Positions 22,126 through 36,219 of a stretch of 64,000 nt of DNA are shown here, piece after piece. Source of the stretch: Pardosa pseudoannulata (Eukaryota > Arthropoda > Arachnida > Araneae > Lycosidae). The stretch lies in the NCBI GenBank assembly GCA_032207245.1, contig CM063502.1:70739116-70803115 (forward strand). The letters are read 5' to 3'. Every line of letters begins with the position of its first letter. Position 1 is the stretch's first letter. Made by a program: the position numbers and the translations under genes. Under the pieces are notes generated by a model. The model saw only the letters and a program-made list of their open reading frames with translations. It was not told the DNA's origin and searched no databases.

Positions 22126-22339
22126 CTTAGGCTATTATTGCATTAAGAGAAGAAAGTTTAAGGATAGAAAACATGAAATATTTATGTGGCCATGGACATC
22201 CGTAGAACAATACGCGAATTTAATAAAATAAAAATATTAAAAATGATAAAATGTTGAAAAAATCGTAAAAATTTATTTTAAAAATAATAAAACATCTTAA
22301 GGAATAAGAATTTAATAGAAAAGGCAGAAAATATTATAT

Positions 22340-22450
22340 TAATTAGACATCTAGAAAATTTGGCCTCGTCGGTAACACAACCGTCAACCCGAGAAGTACG
22401 ACAATCAAATAGGCCGGCACTCTACCTTACGTGCCACGCCTGCACATGGT
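22340..22450 (-). mobile_element. tRNA-like SINE remnant
   Basis: On the minus strand an A-box-like tggcacgtaaggtagagtgc and a B-box-like tcgggttgac are at plausible spacing. No acceptor stem or CCA context is present and the remainder is not recognised. Confidence 0.4.
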
Positions 22451-22574
22451 GATTGAACTAATTAAAGTATATCAGGGTGAAGTAAAACAGTCCTCTCCGT
22501 CCTCGCCATCAGATCAAGAATGAATTTAGTACAGAATAAGAGGGAGAATAAGGCTTGAAATAATAGCATTAAAC

Positions 22575-22725
22575 ACTCGAAAAGGGGGGGATGGGGTGGA
22601 TTTCGAACTTGCTCTGAATTTTGCTAACCCCAACTCATAAAAAATCCGATATGGATGCCTGTATCCATTCCAAGTACACCCGCTTCATAAATTTACGGAC
22701 AGACAACTTAGGCTAATATTATATA
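22575..22725 (+). repeat. Dispersed repeat S, copy 2 (truncated)
   Basis: A second copy of the 21895-22125 repeat in the same orientation about 600 bp downstream, with a shorter 5' part. It has ctgaattttgctaacccc, gatatggatgcctgtatcc and acggacagacaacttaggct. Confidence 0.75.
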
Positions 22726-24684
22726 GGGGATTGCCCTTTAGCTTACAGTAGAACTGATTACCGTAGAATTTTTTCATGGTCACGTGTCAAGGAGAATATT
22801 TCTGTAATGGAGAAAACAATTAGATGTTGCGGTTATTATTTGCCCACTCATAAGTGAATTAAATCCAACATGTCTGGAAAAGCATTTTTTTTCTAAGGTT
22901 AATTTACTGTTTTGAGTTAGGATAGCTGGCGAATGATGTAGGGAAAATAAACAGAGACAAGTGTCCAAGTAATTTATTCAGACAAATAAACATGGAGGTA
23001 AGATTGTGCTGGTTTGTGGTTAAATGAGAGCTGCTGGGTAATTTGGACACCATTCGTGTCAATACGACTAATAATCTGCTTTATATTGATATTTTGTAAA
23101 AAAAATTGCCATCTATTGTGACAATAATAAAAATTGAATGAGAAACGTGCTTTCATGAATAACATATAGCCTGAAATACTCGCCTCTAAATATTATATAG
23201 GGTGATAAAATTTATAAAATTTCTTTTCTCAGTCAGTTGATATCAATCCTATTGAGCGTTTATTAGAAATTACATTCAGGTCAATATTAATAAAAATGAG
23301 TTAATATAGGTACATGAATTGGACTCTACTAAATTCTGCAGAAAAAAATTTGTTGAATCAAAGCCATTGAATCAATGCCAAAGAGATTCAAAGAGATTAT
23401 TAAAGGTAAAATATATACTTCGAGGTAATGAATTTGAAGTTTATTCCCGATTGAAACTGTAAATTATTTTCTACTCTAAATGCATATTTGATTACTTTAA
23501 CTATTCATTCATATATTTTGTAAAAGATGCGTTTTATATCATAAAAGTGACTATATGAATACTTTTTACACTCACTTTATATGTAATAAATTGGGAATCG
23601 CTGTTAAAATTAAAGTTTTCATTGCTTTTCGTTAACGTAACATATTGCATATCGGTTATTCGGTTGTAATTTAAGTTAAACATATTTCTAATATTCAATG
23701 AACAAGTGATGAATTAATTACTAATGTTTATAAACACAATGTTTCAATTAAATCCCAAATTATTTTACTTTGTATAGTTTGTATTTTACACTTGTTTTTA
23801 TAAATAAATGTGAGAAACTGAAAACGTTTATATTTTAAAATGTAACTTTAATATAAGAAATGCTATCAAATTTCCTCAAGCTAGTAACACGTACTTATTT
23901 AAATTAGTTATTTAGGTCTATATAAATATTTTAACTAATATGAAATAAACAAAAAAATCTCTCTGTAAACAGAACGAATAAGAAAAGTGCAAATTTTATA
24001 ATGCACATAGATAATATGGTAAATATTTTACCTTATTTTATTTGTGCTTTGCTTGCATTTAATAATTTTTAATTGCTGCATAGAAAAGGATGAGTTCAGT
24101 TAAGAAGAAACGGCAGTTAATTAGAAAAATTACTGTTTAAATTATCCATAAAACTTTATTTCAGTGTTATGAATTTATTTTTATGATTAATTAAAATAGG
24201 AAAATTTTAAGGTGATAAAAGGAATTATAGTTAAAGATAAAAAATATGAAATACCTTTGTGTCTAAAAAAATCAAGTTCGAAAAGACTGAATCAGTTTTT
24301 TGCTATAAAATGAATATTTTATTTCAATATTATATTTCCTTTTCTTCTTAATTTTACTTCTTCTAAAATTTAAAATATAATTTTTTACAGACTGTTTATG
24401 CCGTATAGGTGATTGTATTTGAATGTTGTCTATTATTATATGTGTAAAGAAACTACATATGCCTTTTTAGAATGTAAAGTATTCTGTTCAAATACAGAAG
24501 CTTTAATACCTTTATAGAATGAAAAGAGTATAAAATTATTTGTTCTTTTAAACTTTGAGAATTAAGGCAAATCCATATACATCCATCCTTTTCATATAAA
24601 GTAAATCGACTCCTAGGAGGAAAAGTCAATTAGACATCACACAATTTTATTTATTTTTAAAATTTAATGTAGCAGAATGTTGTA
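22726..24684. other. AT-rich sequence, no recognised gene
   Basis: Two adjacent minus-strand frames (22780-22968 and 22974-23165, the latter including RIDTNGVQITQQLSFNHKPA) are less AT-biased than chance frames and might be a transposon relic, but I recognise no family. The rest is featureless AT-rich DNA. Confidence 0.35.
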
Positions 24685-24689
24685 AGATA

Positions 24690-24835
24690 GCCAAACAACA
24701 TTTTAGAAATGAATTTTGAGGGTACAAATCCTACTACTGGCATAGATATTCGTAACTGTTTAGCATGTTATAAGAAATCTCGGTGTGGTTTGCTCGTGTG
24801 TAGCAAACAACAGACCATGGTTCTGTAAACAAGCC
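24690..24835 (+). mobile_element. SINE-A, strongly degraded copy
   Basis: The landmarks gatagccaaacaac, gggtacaaatcctactactg, catagatattcgtaactg, ctcgtgtgtagcaaa and cagaccatgg are in SINE-A order. Head and tail are worn. Confidence 0.6.
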
Positions 24836-25546
24836 TAATCTGCAACATTAAACTTTTCGTTTGCTGTCACATAACTGAAGTATGACGCATATATAAATAT
24901 TGGAAACGACTGGTGGTATTTGTGTTCAGTTCAACTCTAGAACAGTGTTGTTTCTTCAATGAAACACTTTGAAATTAAAGTAATAAACTGTTGTTTAATG
25001 GTTATTAAAATATATTTTCATCTTTTATAAAAAAACCTTTAAAAAATTTATACTTATTATATTTAAAAACAAAATTAATTACATGATTTTATAAATTCGG
25101 ATATTATAAGTACTAGAGTCACACTGATTATTAGTCGACTGATTCTGATTTTTGTGTAACCTAATGTTAATACAATTCTAAAAAATTTTAAAAAAATTCG
25201 TGTATTACTTGTTAGAGATAAGGAATTATAATTGTTTATTTTATTTAAATATATTTTTTATATTTTATTTACACAATCTTTTTCATCTTTACAAAAAAAA
25301 ATTTTAAAAATGCTTTTCTTTTGGCAGAAAAAAATATTTTTATGTCAACAACTCTATATGAAGTGTATATTTTAAAAATGATATTACTTATGTACTAAAG
25401 CAGTAATATCTTCAAAGAAATATAAATAAAAAGAAAACATTTGAATAAATAAAAATAACTGTAAAGGAAAGAATAGAGGAAATTAACTAAACTCATAGAA
25501 AAAGAAGAAACTAGAAAGATAGAGATAATAAAAATACTGTTTTTGC
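24836..25546. other. AT-rich sequence, no recognised feature
   Basis: No supported feature was found. Confidence 0.4.
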
Positions 25547-25682
25547 TTCCGTCAATGAACAAATGTATGGAGTTGAAATAGTAAGATGATCATGAGTCTC
25601 AACATTTTTGCCACTAAATTTTCTCTTCCGACAAACAATTTGTCTCTCTGGTATGCGCTTAAATATCTTTCTTCTATTTTTT
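25547..25682 (+). repeat. Left flanking repeat of the pyrimidine tract
   Basis: tttgcttccgtcaa, a tgagtctcaacatttttgcc-like block and ccactaaa recur at 27629-27720 in the same orientation. Low-complexity DNA about 2 kb long thus sits between two diverged copies of the same ~130-bp sequence. Confidence 0.75.
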
Positions 25683-25684
25683 TT

Positions 25685-27165
25685 TTTTTCTCTATTGTCT
25701 TAGGTTTCTACTTTTGAAAGATACTTCTTTCTTTATATTTTCTTCTCGAGAGAAGTTTTTATATATATTTTTATCTTTCTTCCTTGTTGTCGTTCCTTCT
25801 CTCTTTTTTTTTCTCTTATCTTCCTTTTCTCCTTTCTCCTTTTCCTTCTCTCTTTTTTTCTATATTCTTTCTCTTATCTTTCTTCTCTCTTCTTTTTTCT
25901 TCTCTCTTTCTCTTTTATCTTATCTTCTCTTTTTTCTTCTTCTTTCTCTTCTCTCTTTCTTCTCTTCTCTTTTTTCTCTCTTCTTTTTCTTCTCTTTTCC
26001 TTTTCTTTCTCTTTTTTTTCTTCTCTCTCTCTTCTCTCTTTTTTTTCTCTCTCTTTCTTCTTTTCTTCTTTCTCTTCTTTCTTCTCTTTTCTTCCTCTCT
26101 TCTTCTCTCTCTCTCTTCTTCTCCCTTTCTTTTCTCTTCTCTCCTCTTTCTTCTTTCTCTCTTCTTCTCTCTCCTTTTTTTCCTTTTTCTCTTCCTTCTC
26201 TTCTTCTTTCTTTCTCTTCTTTTCTTCCTTCTCTTTTTTTTTTCTTTCTCTTCTTCTCTCTTCTCTTCTCTTTTTCTCTCCTCTTTCTTCTCTCTTTCTT
26301 TTTCTCCTTTTCTCTCCTTCTTCTTCTCTTCTCTTTCTCTGTCTTTTCTCTTCTTCTCCCTTTCTTTCTCTTTCTCTCTTCTCTTTCTTCTCCTTTCTCT
26401 CTTCTCTTCTCTTTCTCCTCTCTTTCTTTTTCTCTCCTCTTTCTCTCTTTTCTTTTTCCTTCCTTTTTTTTCTTTCTTTCTCTTCTCTTCTTTCTCTTCC
26501 TCTCTTTTTTTTTTTCTCTCTTTTCCTTCTCTTTCTTTCTTTTTCTCTCTCTTCTCCTCTTCTTTCTTCTCTTCTCTTTTTCTCTTCTTTTTTCTCTTTC
26601 TTCTCTTCTCTCTCTCTCTTCTCTCTTTCCCTCTTCTCTCTCTTCTTTTTCTCCTTTCTCTTTTTCTCTTTTTCCCCTCTTTCTCCTTTTTCTCTCTCTT
26701 CTTCTCTTCTTTTTCTTTTCTTTCTCTTCTTTCTTCTCTCTCTCTTCTTCTCTCTTCCTCTCTTCTCTCTTCCCTTCCTCTTTCTCTTCTCTCTTTCTCT
26801 CTTTTCTTTCTTCTTCTTCTTCTCTTTTTTTTCTCTCTCCCTTCTCTCTTTCTTCCTCTTCTCTTCTCTTTTCTTCTTTTCTTCTCTCTTCTCTTCTCTT
26901 TCTCTTCTCTCTTCTTCTTTCTCTTTTCTTTTTTTTCTCTTTCCTCTCTTCTCCTCCTTTCTCTTCTTTTTCTCTTCTTTTTTTTCTCTTTCTCTCTTCT
27001 TCTCTTTCTTCCTCTTCTTTTTTCTTCTTTCTTCTTCTCTCTTTCTCTTCTCCTCTTCTCTTTCTCTTTCTTTTTCTTCTCTCTGTTCTTTTCTCCCTCT
27101 CTTCTCTTTACTCTTTTGTCTTCTCTCTCTCTTTCCTCTTCTCTTTTTCTTTTTTTTCTCGTTGA
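25685..27165 (+). repeat. 1.5-kb polypyrimidine tract
   Basis: The plus strand is almost entirely C and T. The run 25923-26340 (418 nt) has no purine, 26341 is a single G, and 26342-27084 (743 nt) again has none. Edges carry a few A and G. Runs of tctct, ttctt and cttct are mixed irregularly rather than as one fixed unit. Such a tract can form an intramolecular triplex. Long Ser/Leu/Phe frames (+) and Arg/Glu/Lys frames (-) through it are artefacts of composition, not genes. Confidence 0.97.
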
Positions 27166-27174
27166 TACCTTTCC

Positions 27175-27344
27175 CGATACAACTGACAGCAGCACGTCCA
27201 TAAATAAAGAAAGATAATACATAACATTAAACACAATATACACCTGTATACTGAGAACACCACCCGATCTTGCAATCCCAACCCCAGAAAACACCACCGC
27301 CCATGTCCTATATCAAAACACAACTACATACCCACAAAACTTCA
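27175..27344. other. Short G-poor, C/A-rich unique segment
   Basis: Unlike both neighbours, the plus strand is rich in C and A (gaacaccacccgatc, atcccaaccccag) and poor in G. No coding frame or element was recognised. It separates the pyrimidine tract from the AT patch. Confidence 0.5.
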
Positions 27345-27418
27345 CGACATATTAAATATATTATAAAAAATATATATATATATATATATAGTATTATTAT
27401 ACTAATAAATATAACAAC

Positions 27419-27449
<31 letters not shown>

Positions 27450-27562
27450 GAATAAATATATATATAACTTAATATATATATTCTAATATATATATATATA
27501 AATATTATATATATATAGATATAATTATAATAAAAATATTATATATATATTTTAATATCACT
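27345..27562. repeat. Degenerate (TA)n patch
   Basis: Several short TA runs are separated by variants such as gtattatta and taataaata. Confidence 0.9.
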
Positions 27563-27624
27563 CTTTCTGAAAATGGCAAGAAAATTATTAGCTAGAAAAG
27601 TGCGTGTCGAGAAATTAAAGTGGC

Positions 27625-27775
27625 TTTTTGCTTCCGTCAAAAGACAAATGGATTATTGGTGCTGGTTGATTTAGTATCTATGAAATGTCATGAAAGTCTC
27701 AAACATTTTTGCCACTAAAATTTTAAGAACAGCTCCAAAACTTATATCTACAGACGTATTGCGCTAAATATTTGT
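27625..27775 (+). repeat. Right flanking repeat of the pyrimidine tract
   Basis: Diverged direct copy of 25547-25682, with gcttccgtcaa, gaaagtctcaaacattttt and gccactaaa. Confidence 0.75.
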
Positions 27776-27939
27776 TCCCTAAACGTCTCTTTTTATAAAA
27801 TATGTGTCTCTCGAGAGTTGAAATATGAAGTTTTTTATAGCAATTAAAGAACCCCCGTTCATTCTTTTGAAAGAAGTTTTTATTCTTTCAATTTCTGTAA
27901 GATTTCTATTTTTTGTAGTATCACATAGCAATTATTCGG

Positions 27940-28878
<939 letters not shown>

Positions 28879-28969
<91 letters not shown>

Positions 28970-28981
28970 GTATATATATGT
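28879..28981. repeat. Compound (CA)n-(TA)n microsatellite
   Basis: (CA)n to about 28912, then (TA)n with tatg variants. It starts right after the mariner's target TA. Confidence 0.97.
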
Positions 28982-28989
28982 AATATATC

Positions 28990-29463
28990 AAAATTATTTA
29001 ACTTTAATATTTCTTCAAAAACCTCCTCTCTTCTATTTTAATTCATCTAAATATCTTTATCAGCCTCTAAATGGTTTAATCAACGAAGTATTTTCCACTT
29101 AACATTCCTTTCTGTCATAAAACTGTAAACTTTCTGTCTATACAGCAATTTCCCAGGTGTTGGCGGAACATGTGTTCGTGTTTTGCTGATATTGCAGTCA
29201 ATTCGCTTATTAAGCTGTTTTTGTTGTGGGAAAATTCTTGTTGTCAGCGTTCTTGGGTGTACTTGTGTGAGAGCAGAGTGAACTCTGTGGCTTTTTTTTT
29301 CTATATTGTCCAGCAGGACAGATGTGCCGTGTTGCTGCTCTGAAATAAAGTTTTAAAATTAGACATCTGAGTTCTCTTGAATATGAGACCCGACTGCATC
29401 TTTGTACTTTATGAATGCTAGCTGTTGAACTATCTCCTTGTGAAGGAGTTTTATAAAAAATGG
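28990..29463 (+). other. Moderate-complexity segment, possible LTR fragment
   Basis: 29159-29360 starts tgttggcggaacatg and holds a T run, a gtccagcaggacag hairpin and aataaa (29342), as in LTR U3-R regions. No 3' CA border, TATA box or target duplication could be fixed, so identification stays open. Confidence 0.25.
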
Positions 29464-29466
29464 ATT

Positions 29467-29785
<319 letters not shown>

Positions 29786-29847
29786 CAAAACTATTTATAT
29801 ATTTATAAGTAATTTTTTCATAACCTGATTTCAAACCTCACTCAATT

Positions 29848-30536
29848 CAATAACAAATTTACTATAATCTTTTAAAAACACTTTTCTTTATTTTCTCAAT
29901 GGTGTGATAGATTTAATCTTTTTTTGTATATTATAAATTTAAATGTATTTATGGTCAATATATACAAATATTTATAAAATTAAACCTATCTGAAACTCAT
30001 GGAAAACTCAAAGAAAAAATATAATTTCCTGAATCAATATGATTAAGTGATTTTTTTTAAATACTGTTAAAAATCTTAAGAATTTACATACAAACCTCGT
30101 TAAGCTTTTAGTTGTTATTCTTGGTAATTCTAATCTCTACAATCTGAGCCGCGGTAGCTCAGTTGGCAAAGGCAGCGACCTCTTATGACGGAATACCACA
30201 GATCAATAACAAATTTGCTATAACCTTTTAAAAATACTTTTCTTTATTTTCTCAATTGTGTGATAGATTTAATATTTTGTATATTATCAACTTAAATGTA
30301 TTTATGATCAATATATACACATTTTTATAAAATTAAACCTATCTGAAACTCATGGAAAACTCAAAGAAAAAACATAATTTCCTGAATCAAAATGATTAAG
30401 TGATTTTTTTTTAAATACTGTTAAAAATCTTAAGAACTTACATACAAACCTCGTTAAGCTTATCTTTGCTTTTTTGGTAATTCTAACATCTGTAATCTGA
30501 GCAGCGGTACCTCAGTTGGCAAAAGCAGCGATCTCG
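29848..30536 (+). repeat. Tandem duplication of ~355 bp ending inside SINE-B
   Basis: Copy 1 (29848-30186) and copy 2 (30203-30536) align throughout with few differences, starting caataacaaattt and sharing cctatctgaaactcatgg and ttacatacaaacctcgtt. Both end in the SINE-B head (gcggtagctcagttggcaaa versus gcggtacctcagttggcaaa). Only copy 2 continues into the full SINE-B. The duplication breakpoint therefore lies within the SINE head. Confidence 0.93.
30146..30186 (+). mobile_element. SINE-B head, truncated by duplication
   Basis: Contains only the A-box end (ggtagctcagttggcaaagg) before joining the second copy of the duplication. Confidence 0.85.
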
Positions 30537-30810
30537 CAGCTGAAAGGTTGCGGGTTCGGGTATGGAGCCTGCATAAGATCCGACATGTTCGCTAAAGGTG
30601 ATTGGGAAACGTAAAATATGTTCGTGGTCACAAAGTTTTCAAAGTTAATAAACGATACCTCTGGGAGTGGCAGGCCAAGCCAGCGGTTTTTCTATTTGGT
30701 CCCAGATTTTAAATTACGAGAACCCAGCCGGGGTAATGTTACCCGAGTCAGTAGCATACCTTAAGCTACACGTGCTACTCGGGTGATGCTAAGTAAGTAA
30801 TTGGTTCGCA
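30499..30810 (+). mobile_element. SINE-B, longest copy
   Basis: It has the A box, the B box (ggttgcgggttcggg), the body (gatccgacatgttcgctaaa, atgttcgtggtcacaaag, ggcaggccaagc) and a 3' region. In that region acccgagtcagtagca and gtgctactcgggt can pair as a hairpin. Compared with 15649-15917 it keeps more of the 3' end. Confidence 0.82.
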
Positions 30811-30909
30811 GACTTGTTAAGGGGCTAGGATAATGTTTGTATCACCTGCTGCATTGGAAAAAATAATTACAATCTATATACTATGAGTAAAGTTTTTAAG
30901 TGCTGCAGA

Positions 30910-31069
30910 TTGGTTTGGTTTAGAGTGCTACGGTCTACTTTGTTGCAACACGAGGATGAGACATAGACTTACAGCTTAAGCCGATTCCGAACGGCTACGA
31001 ACATTCATGCTAAACTGGAATTCGAACTCCCAAATTCCAGCACCCTAACCAATCGGCCATCGTTCGGCC
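30910..31069 (-). mobile_element. SINE-A copy with perfect target duplication
   Basis: Reverse-orientation SINE-A flanked by the perfect 14-bp direct repeat ttaagtgctgcaga (30896-30909 and 31070-31083). Small internal deletions are present, for example in the cattagccct region. Confidence 0.93.
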
Positions 31070-31083
31070 TTAAGTGCTGCAGA

Positions 31084-33850
31084 AGATTCCTTATGAGAAT
31101 TAAGTTTTAAAACTTTTAAATAAAAAGTATAATTAAAAATATCGTTAATGTACCGTAAGTATAAAAGTACATATTATCTAAATGCTTCAAATGTTAAATC
31201 AAAAGAATGTTTATTTATAATAGTATTTTATAATCCATTAGCAGAAAATATTTTTATAAATATTCACTTACTTGTAAAGACGGTTTAAATAAAAGAATGT
31301 TTTGAATGAACTATTTTTGGAAGCACTGTAAATTTTGAAAAAGAATAGGCAAATCTGTTTTGTTTTAAATATAGATACTTCAATAAAACAAATGTTATTT
31401 TGTGTTTAGTATATTTTGATAAGGCAAAAGAAAACTGGTTTTGTAACAATTATTTAAATATTTATTTCATTTAAAATAAACAATATATTTTCGGAATTCT
31501 TTATGTAATTCTAATCAAACAATATAAGTAAACAACAATGAGGAGGAATAGTATTATATAAATTTATAAGAGGATAAGTGTCTTTCAAAGCTGTAATTTG
31601 ACTCAAAATGAGGAATTTCTTTTGTTTCCATAAGACATAAAGCTAAGAATGCAATTTTATAATCAAGTCCTCTTTTTCCAACTAAATCTTCGTTTTTTTC
31701 TACAAAACATGTTTTTTAACTAATATTTTCAACATTAACAGTTATTTTCTACATTTATAGAGAATTTAGAATGTTGCAGAGGCTTAGTCTTTATCTAAGT
31801 TTATTTTAAATTTATCAAGATCGATCATTTAAAAGTTCATTATAAAACTGAGTATGCTTTTATAAAACATTAAATATTTACCAACTTACAGAGTTTAAAG
31901 TTCTTGTAAAAGATGAAATATTGAGCAATGCTTAATAGACATTTTATAGACTTGTAGTTATTTAGATTCAATGCCCAGTTAGGTTTCAATATGCGTTCAG
32001 ACCATAAACTAAAAAATTAAAGTAATTAGATAATTTGCAATTTATTGCCAGCTTTTACAAACAATTTTGTTTAACAGCGAAATTATTTTACTAAGAAATC
32101 ATTCTATAAAAAATATTTGTAGCAGAATTTAGTGTCTTATATAATTTTGAGCATAAGTAGCATTATTATAAAAACTTAAAATTTAAATTCTCTAAAAATC
32201 CACATGTAAAATAAGTAATTTCTAAGAATTTGTGTAAGACGAGGTTGAAAAACCAAAAGCATTGTACTATAAATGAATCATCCCAGTTAACAAATACGAA
32301 AATCATCGAAAAAGTAAGTTTCTACCCTCCTTCTAAGCTAGAGTTGCATAAGTCACGATATATACCTGCCCAAACCAGTAAGACTGTGGATGCGTTATAT
32401 TGTGCAACAGTTATAAACACCCTATGTCTCATATTTTGGCTGTTATTTTACCTCCCTCCTCCCAAATGAGTTTTTGGACGCCTAGGAGTTAGCGGAGTTT
32501 GAAATTCTTCGTCAGTTACGTTTCGTGTATGGGCCGGATATGATAAGCCGGATATGATAATATGATTGGATGATTCGTCTTTGGTGTCCAACACTGTGAC
32601 TGGCTATATATCACCACTGACGACGTTTTATCCTACTGTCCTATCTTTCTAATATTTGATTAAAAATATTTTTGATCTTGAAATTGATCTCAGTCACCAC
32701 AGACTTATACCTACAGAAATCAGTGATATACTCAATTCTTAAACTGCAATTTTCTGTACATTTTACACAGTATAAAAATTCCTACAGTTAATATTATTAT
32801 TATTTTGAGAAATAGCTGAAACATTTGTATTTGTTTCTGCGCATTTATGCTTTTTTACTTGTCTTGGAAAACTTACTATCTAATGACTCTCACGTACTGT
32901 TAAAATCTAATACTACAAATTTGATTTATGAGAAAGTATCAAATTATTATTGATTATAAGATAGTATTTAAAAAAAAACTTAAATTAAAAGGAATTATTT
33001 CACTACTCCGAATAGACGAGGAGCTTAATCATTGGGAAAAAATGCAAGTATTATACTGGTCAAATAAGAGTAAGTCAAATGGTGCTAATCAATTTTGCTT
33101 TGATATTTACACATTAACCAAGTTGAATTGTCCATGCACTCATGTCTAAAATTATTTTTATATGGGCAAATTCATGTGTTTCTCAAAACATATAAACTAT
33201 AATTGTGTGAATTTTTCTGGAAATGTACACAGTATTATGATACATAAATACAAAGGTAAAAAAAATTGAAGAGTACTACATATGAAATATTAATGTTGTA
33301 TGAAGCATTAGAAATGTTAATTAAAATGAGAAAGTGAATTAAAAAAAAGAAAAAAACTACAAAAAATGAAAGTTTACTAATTTAATATGGAGTGTGGACG
33401 TACCATTGGACGTACGCACATAAATTACAACATGATTTTTTAATGGCAATAACGATGTTAACCACTTAGAAATTAAAGGATAAATGGAAAGATATTTTTG
33501 AAATGTATGTATTTTTCGACAACTTTGTATACACACATTTCTTAGTTGTAATTATTTTTATCAAGATGTACAATAGTGAGTATAATTTATTGATATATAT
33601 AAATACACATGTAACACGGTAAAAATTAATCCACCGTCACATTCAATTATAGCACCTATTGCTTTTATTCGGCCGGACTGAGAAAACCAAGCAGCTAGAC
33701 TATTGAAGTATGATGCAGTCGGCCACATGGATGAGAAGCTTATAAGTCTGCATATAATTTAAATTTTACTCAAGAGCTTCTAAAAATGACATTTTTCACA
33801 AACAATGGAAGACAAGAGAAAGACCATGAAAACACGTGCTGGAACAGGGT
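31084..33850. other. Long AT-rich stretch, no recognised gene
   Basis: The largest stretch without identified elements in this part. 32520-32560 has a small direct repeat (gccggatatgataa twice). The open frames at 32230-32469 and 32928-33149 have no recognisable domains. Confidence 0.4.
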
Positions 33851-33862
33851 TGAACACTAAAG

Positions 33863-34041
33863 GGTTTGGTTTGGTTTGGAGAGCTACGGTCTACTGTTTT
33901 GCACACGAGGGCTAATGAGACCGGGACCTACTGCTTAAAGCCGATTCCGAACGGCTACGAACATCCATGCCATAGCTGGATTCGAATCCACAAACTCCGG
34001 TACCGACGATCAGCTCCCTAACCAATCGACCAGCGTTCGGC
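33863..34041 (-). mobile_element. SINE-A, full-length copy
   Basis: Reverse orientation, with a long (TTTGG)n tail at the left and well-kept body (gagggctaatgagaccggga). The flanks tgaacactaaag and tgaacgccaaag (33851-33862 and 34042-34053) form a 12-bp target duplication with two mismatches. Confidence 0.9.
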
Positions 34042-34202
34042 TGAACGCCAAAGAGAGCGACGCAGAAAGGAATATTTTTCCCATAGAAAGTAGCTTAAAC
34101 AGTGTTCACAACAGTAAAAGGAACATTGAAAAGTGAACCAGGGACAGCTAGAAAATATGGAGAATGGGCAGAAAATTTGCTTTTATTGCAGAAAGTATAA
34201 TA

Positions 34203-34959
<757 letters not shown>

Positions 34960-35049
<90 letters not shown>
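34960..35049. repeat. Compound (CA)n-(TA)n microsatellite
   Basis: A CA run to about 34995, with one aaa interruption, then TA to about 35048. Confidence 0.97.
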
Positions 35050-35050
<1 letters not shown>

Positions 35051-36164
35051 GTGTGTATACAAGTATCTACAATAAATTCCAAACTTTTATGCCAACATGC
35101 TATACTCTTTTTAACGCTTATTTAATACGTTTGTAAGAAATTAGTGCACTAAAAATATTTTTTTCTGGAAAATAGTGTTTTTTAGCGTGCATTTAGCAGG
35201 GTGTCCACGTTTATTCATAAAGTGATACTTTTTTAGCTTATTTTAACATTTAGACGTGATTAATAGAAATACAGAAGCATAAAAAAAGAACACGAAATTG
35301 CATTTCTCACAAAAAATCTATTTAGCCGATGTTGCCTTCGGCTTAAGATGTTCATTAAGTCGAGAAAGAGTCTAGTAGTTTATTCTGATACTTTGATGAC
35401 TTTTTTCATATTAATGATGATGCCATGTAGGGTGATGACTGTGAGATAAAATTACTTATTTAAAAATTTAATAAATTTTCTATTGCAACTAATTATTTTA
35501 ATATTCCCTTGACATTTGTATTGGAATCTTTTAAGCGTATATAAATAATTGAAGCTTATATTATTTTTCATTTCAAATATTTCAGTTTATTTTTTGAATG
35601 CTTATAATCTTGAACTCATAAATTATTTCTTTAATTTAATAATTATATGATCAATGTGCTAAATTTTTCAAAATCTCTATTAAAATGATATATATCTGTG
35701 ATATAAGCCTTTAATTTAGTCCTCAATTTTTATAGTACTTTTAAACAGTACTAATTCTGAAGAAGTTGATAAAAGCTATATACAGTTTAACATTTATTAA
35801 AATACTTATTATATTTCTGAATAATACTTCATACTGCACTTTAATAATTATTCTACTTTTAATCAATTTTCATCTCAATTAATTTACAAGCGACTCAGGA
35901 TTTTAATTGTGCAAGAGTAGCCATAGATAATGTAAATATAATATAAATACTGGTTAAAATATTTAATTTGGTTATTTTTTTACAAAGGACATTTTCAAGG
36001 AAACACTTCTGAATTCCACAGAAGAATGATACAAAATATGCATAAATTGATTCTATTAAATGCATTATAATCCACTGATGTCATAAAAATATTCAAATTT
36101 GAAAATTAGAGAAAATTAAGGTGTCATTTCTTTTAGAGCTCTAAGATCAATTTCATATGAACAT
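35050..36164. other. AT-rich sequence, no recognised feature
   Basis: cagggtgtccacgtttatt at 35208 resembles a mariner-type terminus, but no partner end was found. Otherwise featureless. Confidence 0.35.
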
Positions 36165-36219
36165 AATGTTTAAAACTGATTCCGAACAATAAGTTCCAAA
36201 CAGCACCCTAACAATTCCA
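36165..36219 (-). mobile_element. SINE-A fragment, head-to-head with the next copy
   Basis: ttaaaactgattccgaacaa and cagcaccctaacaattcc match the reversed SINE-A body and head with the middle deleted. It abuts the plus-strand copy at 36220. Confidence 0.5.

Noticed and set aside
25714..27323. Frames of 460-483 aa rich in Ser/Leu/Phe or Arg/Glu/Lys
   Set aside because: A polypyrimidine strand has no stop codons, so these frames are a composition artefact, with no start context, domain or varied residue use.
35208..35230. Mariner-like terminus cagggtgtccacg
   Set aside because: No partner terminus, TA duplication pair or transposase fragment was found nearby, so it is left as a note only.
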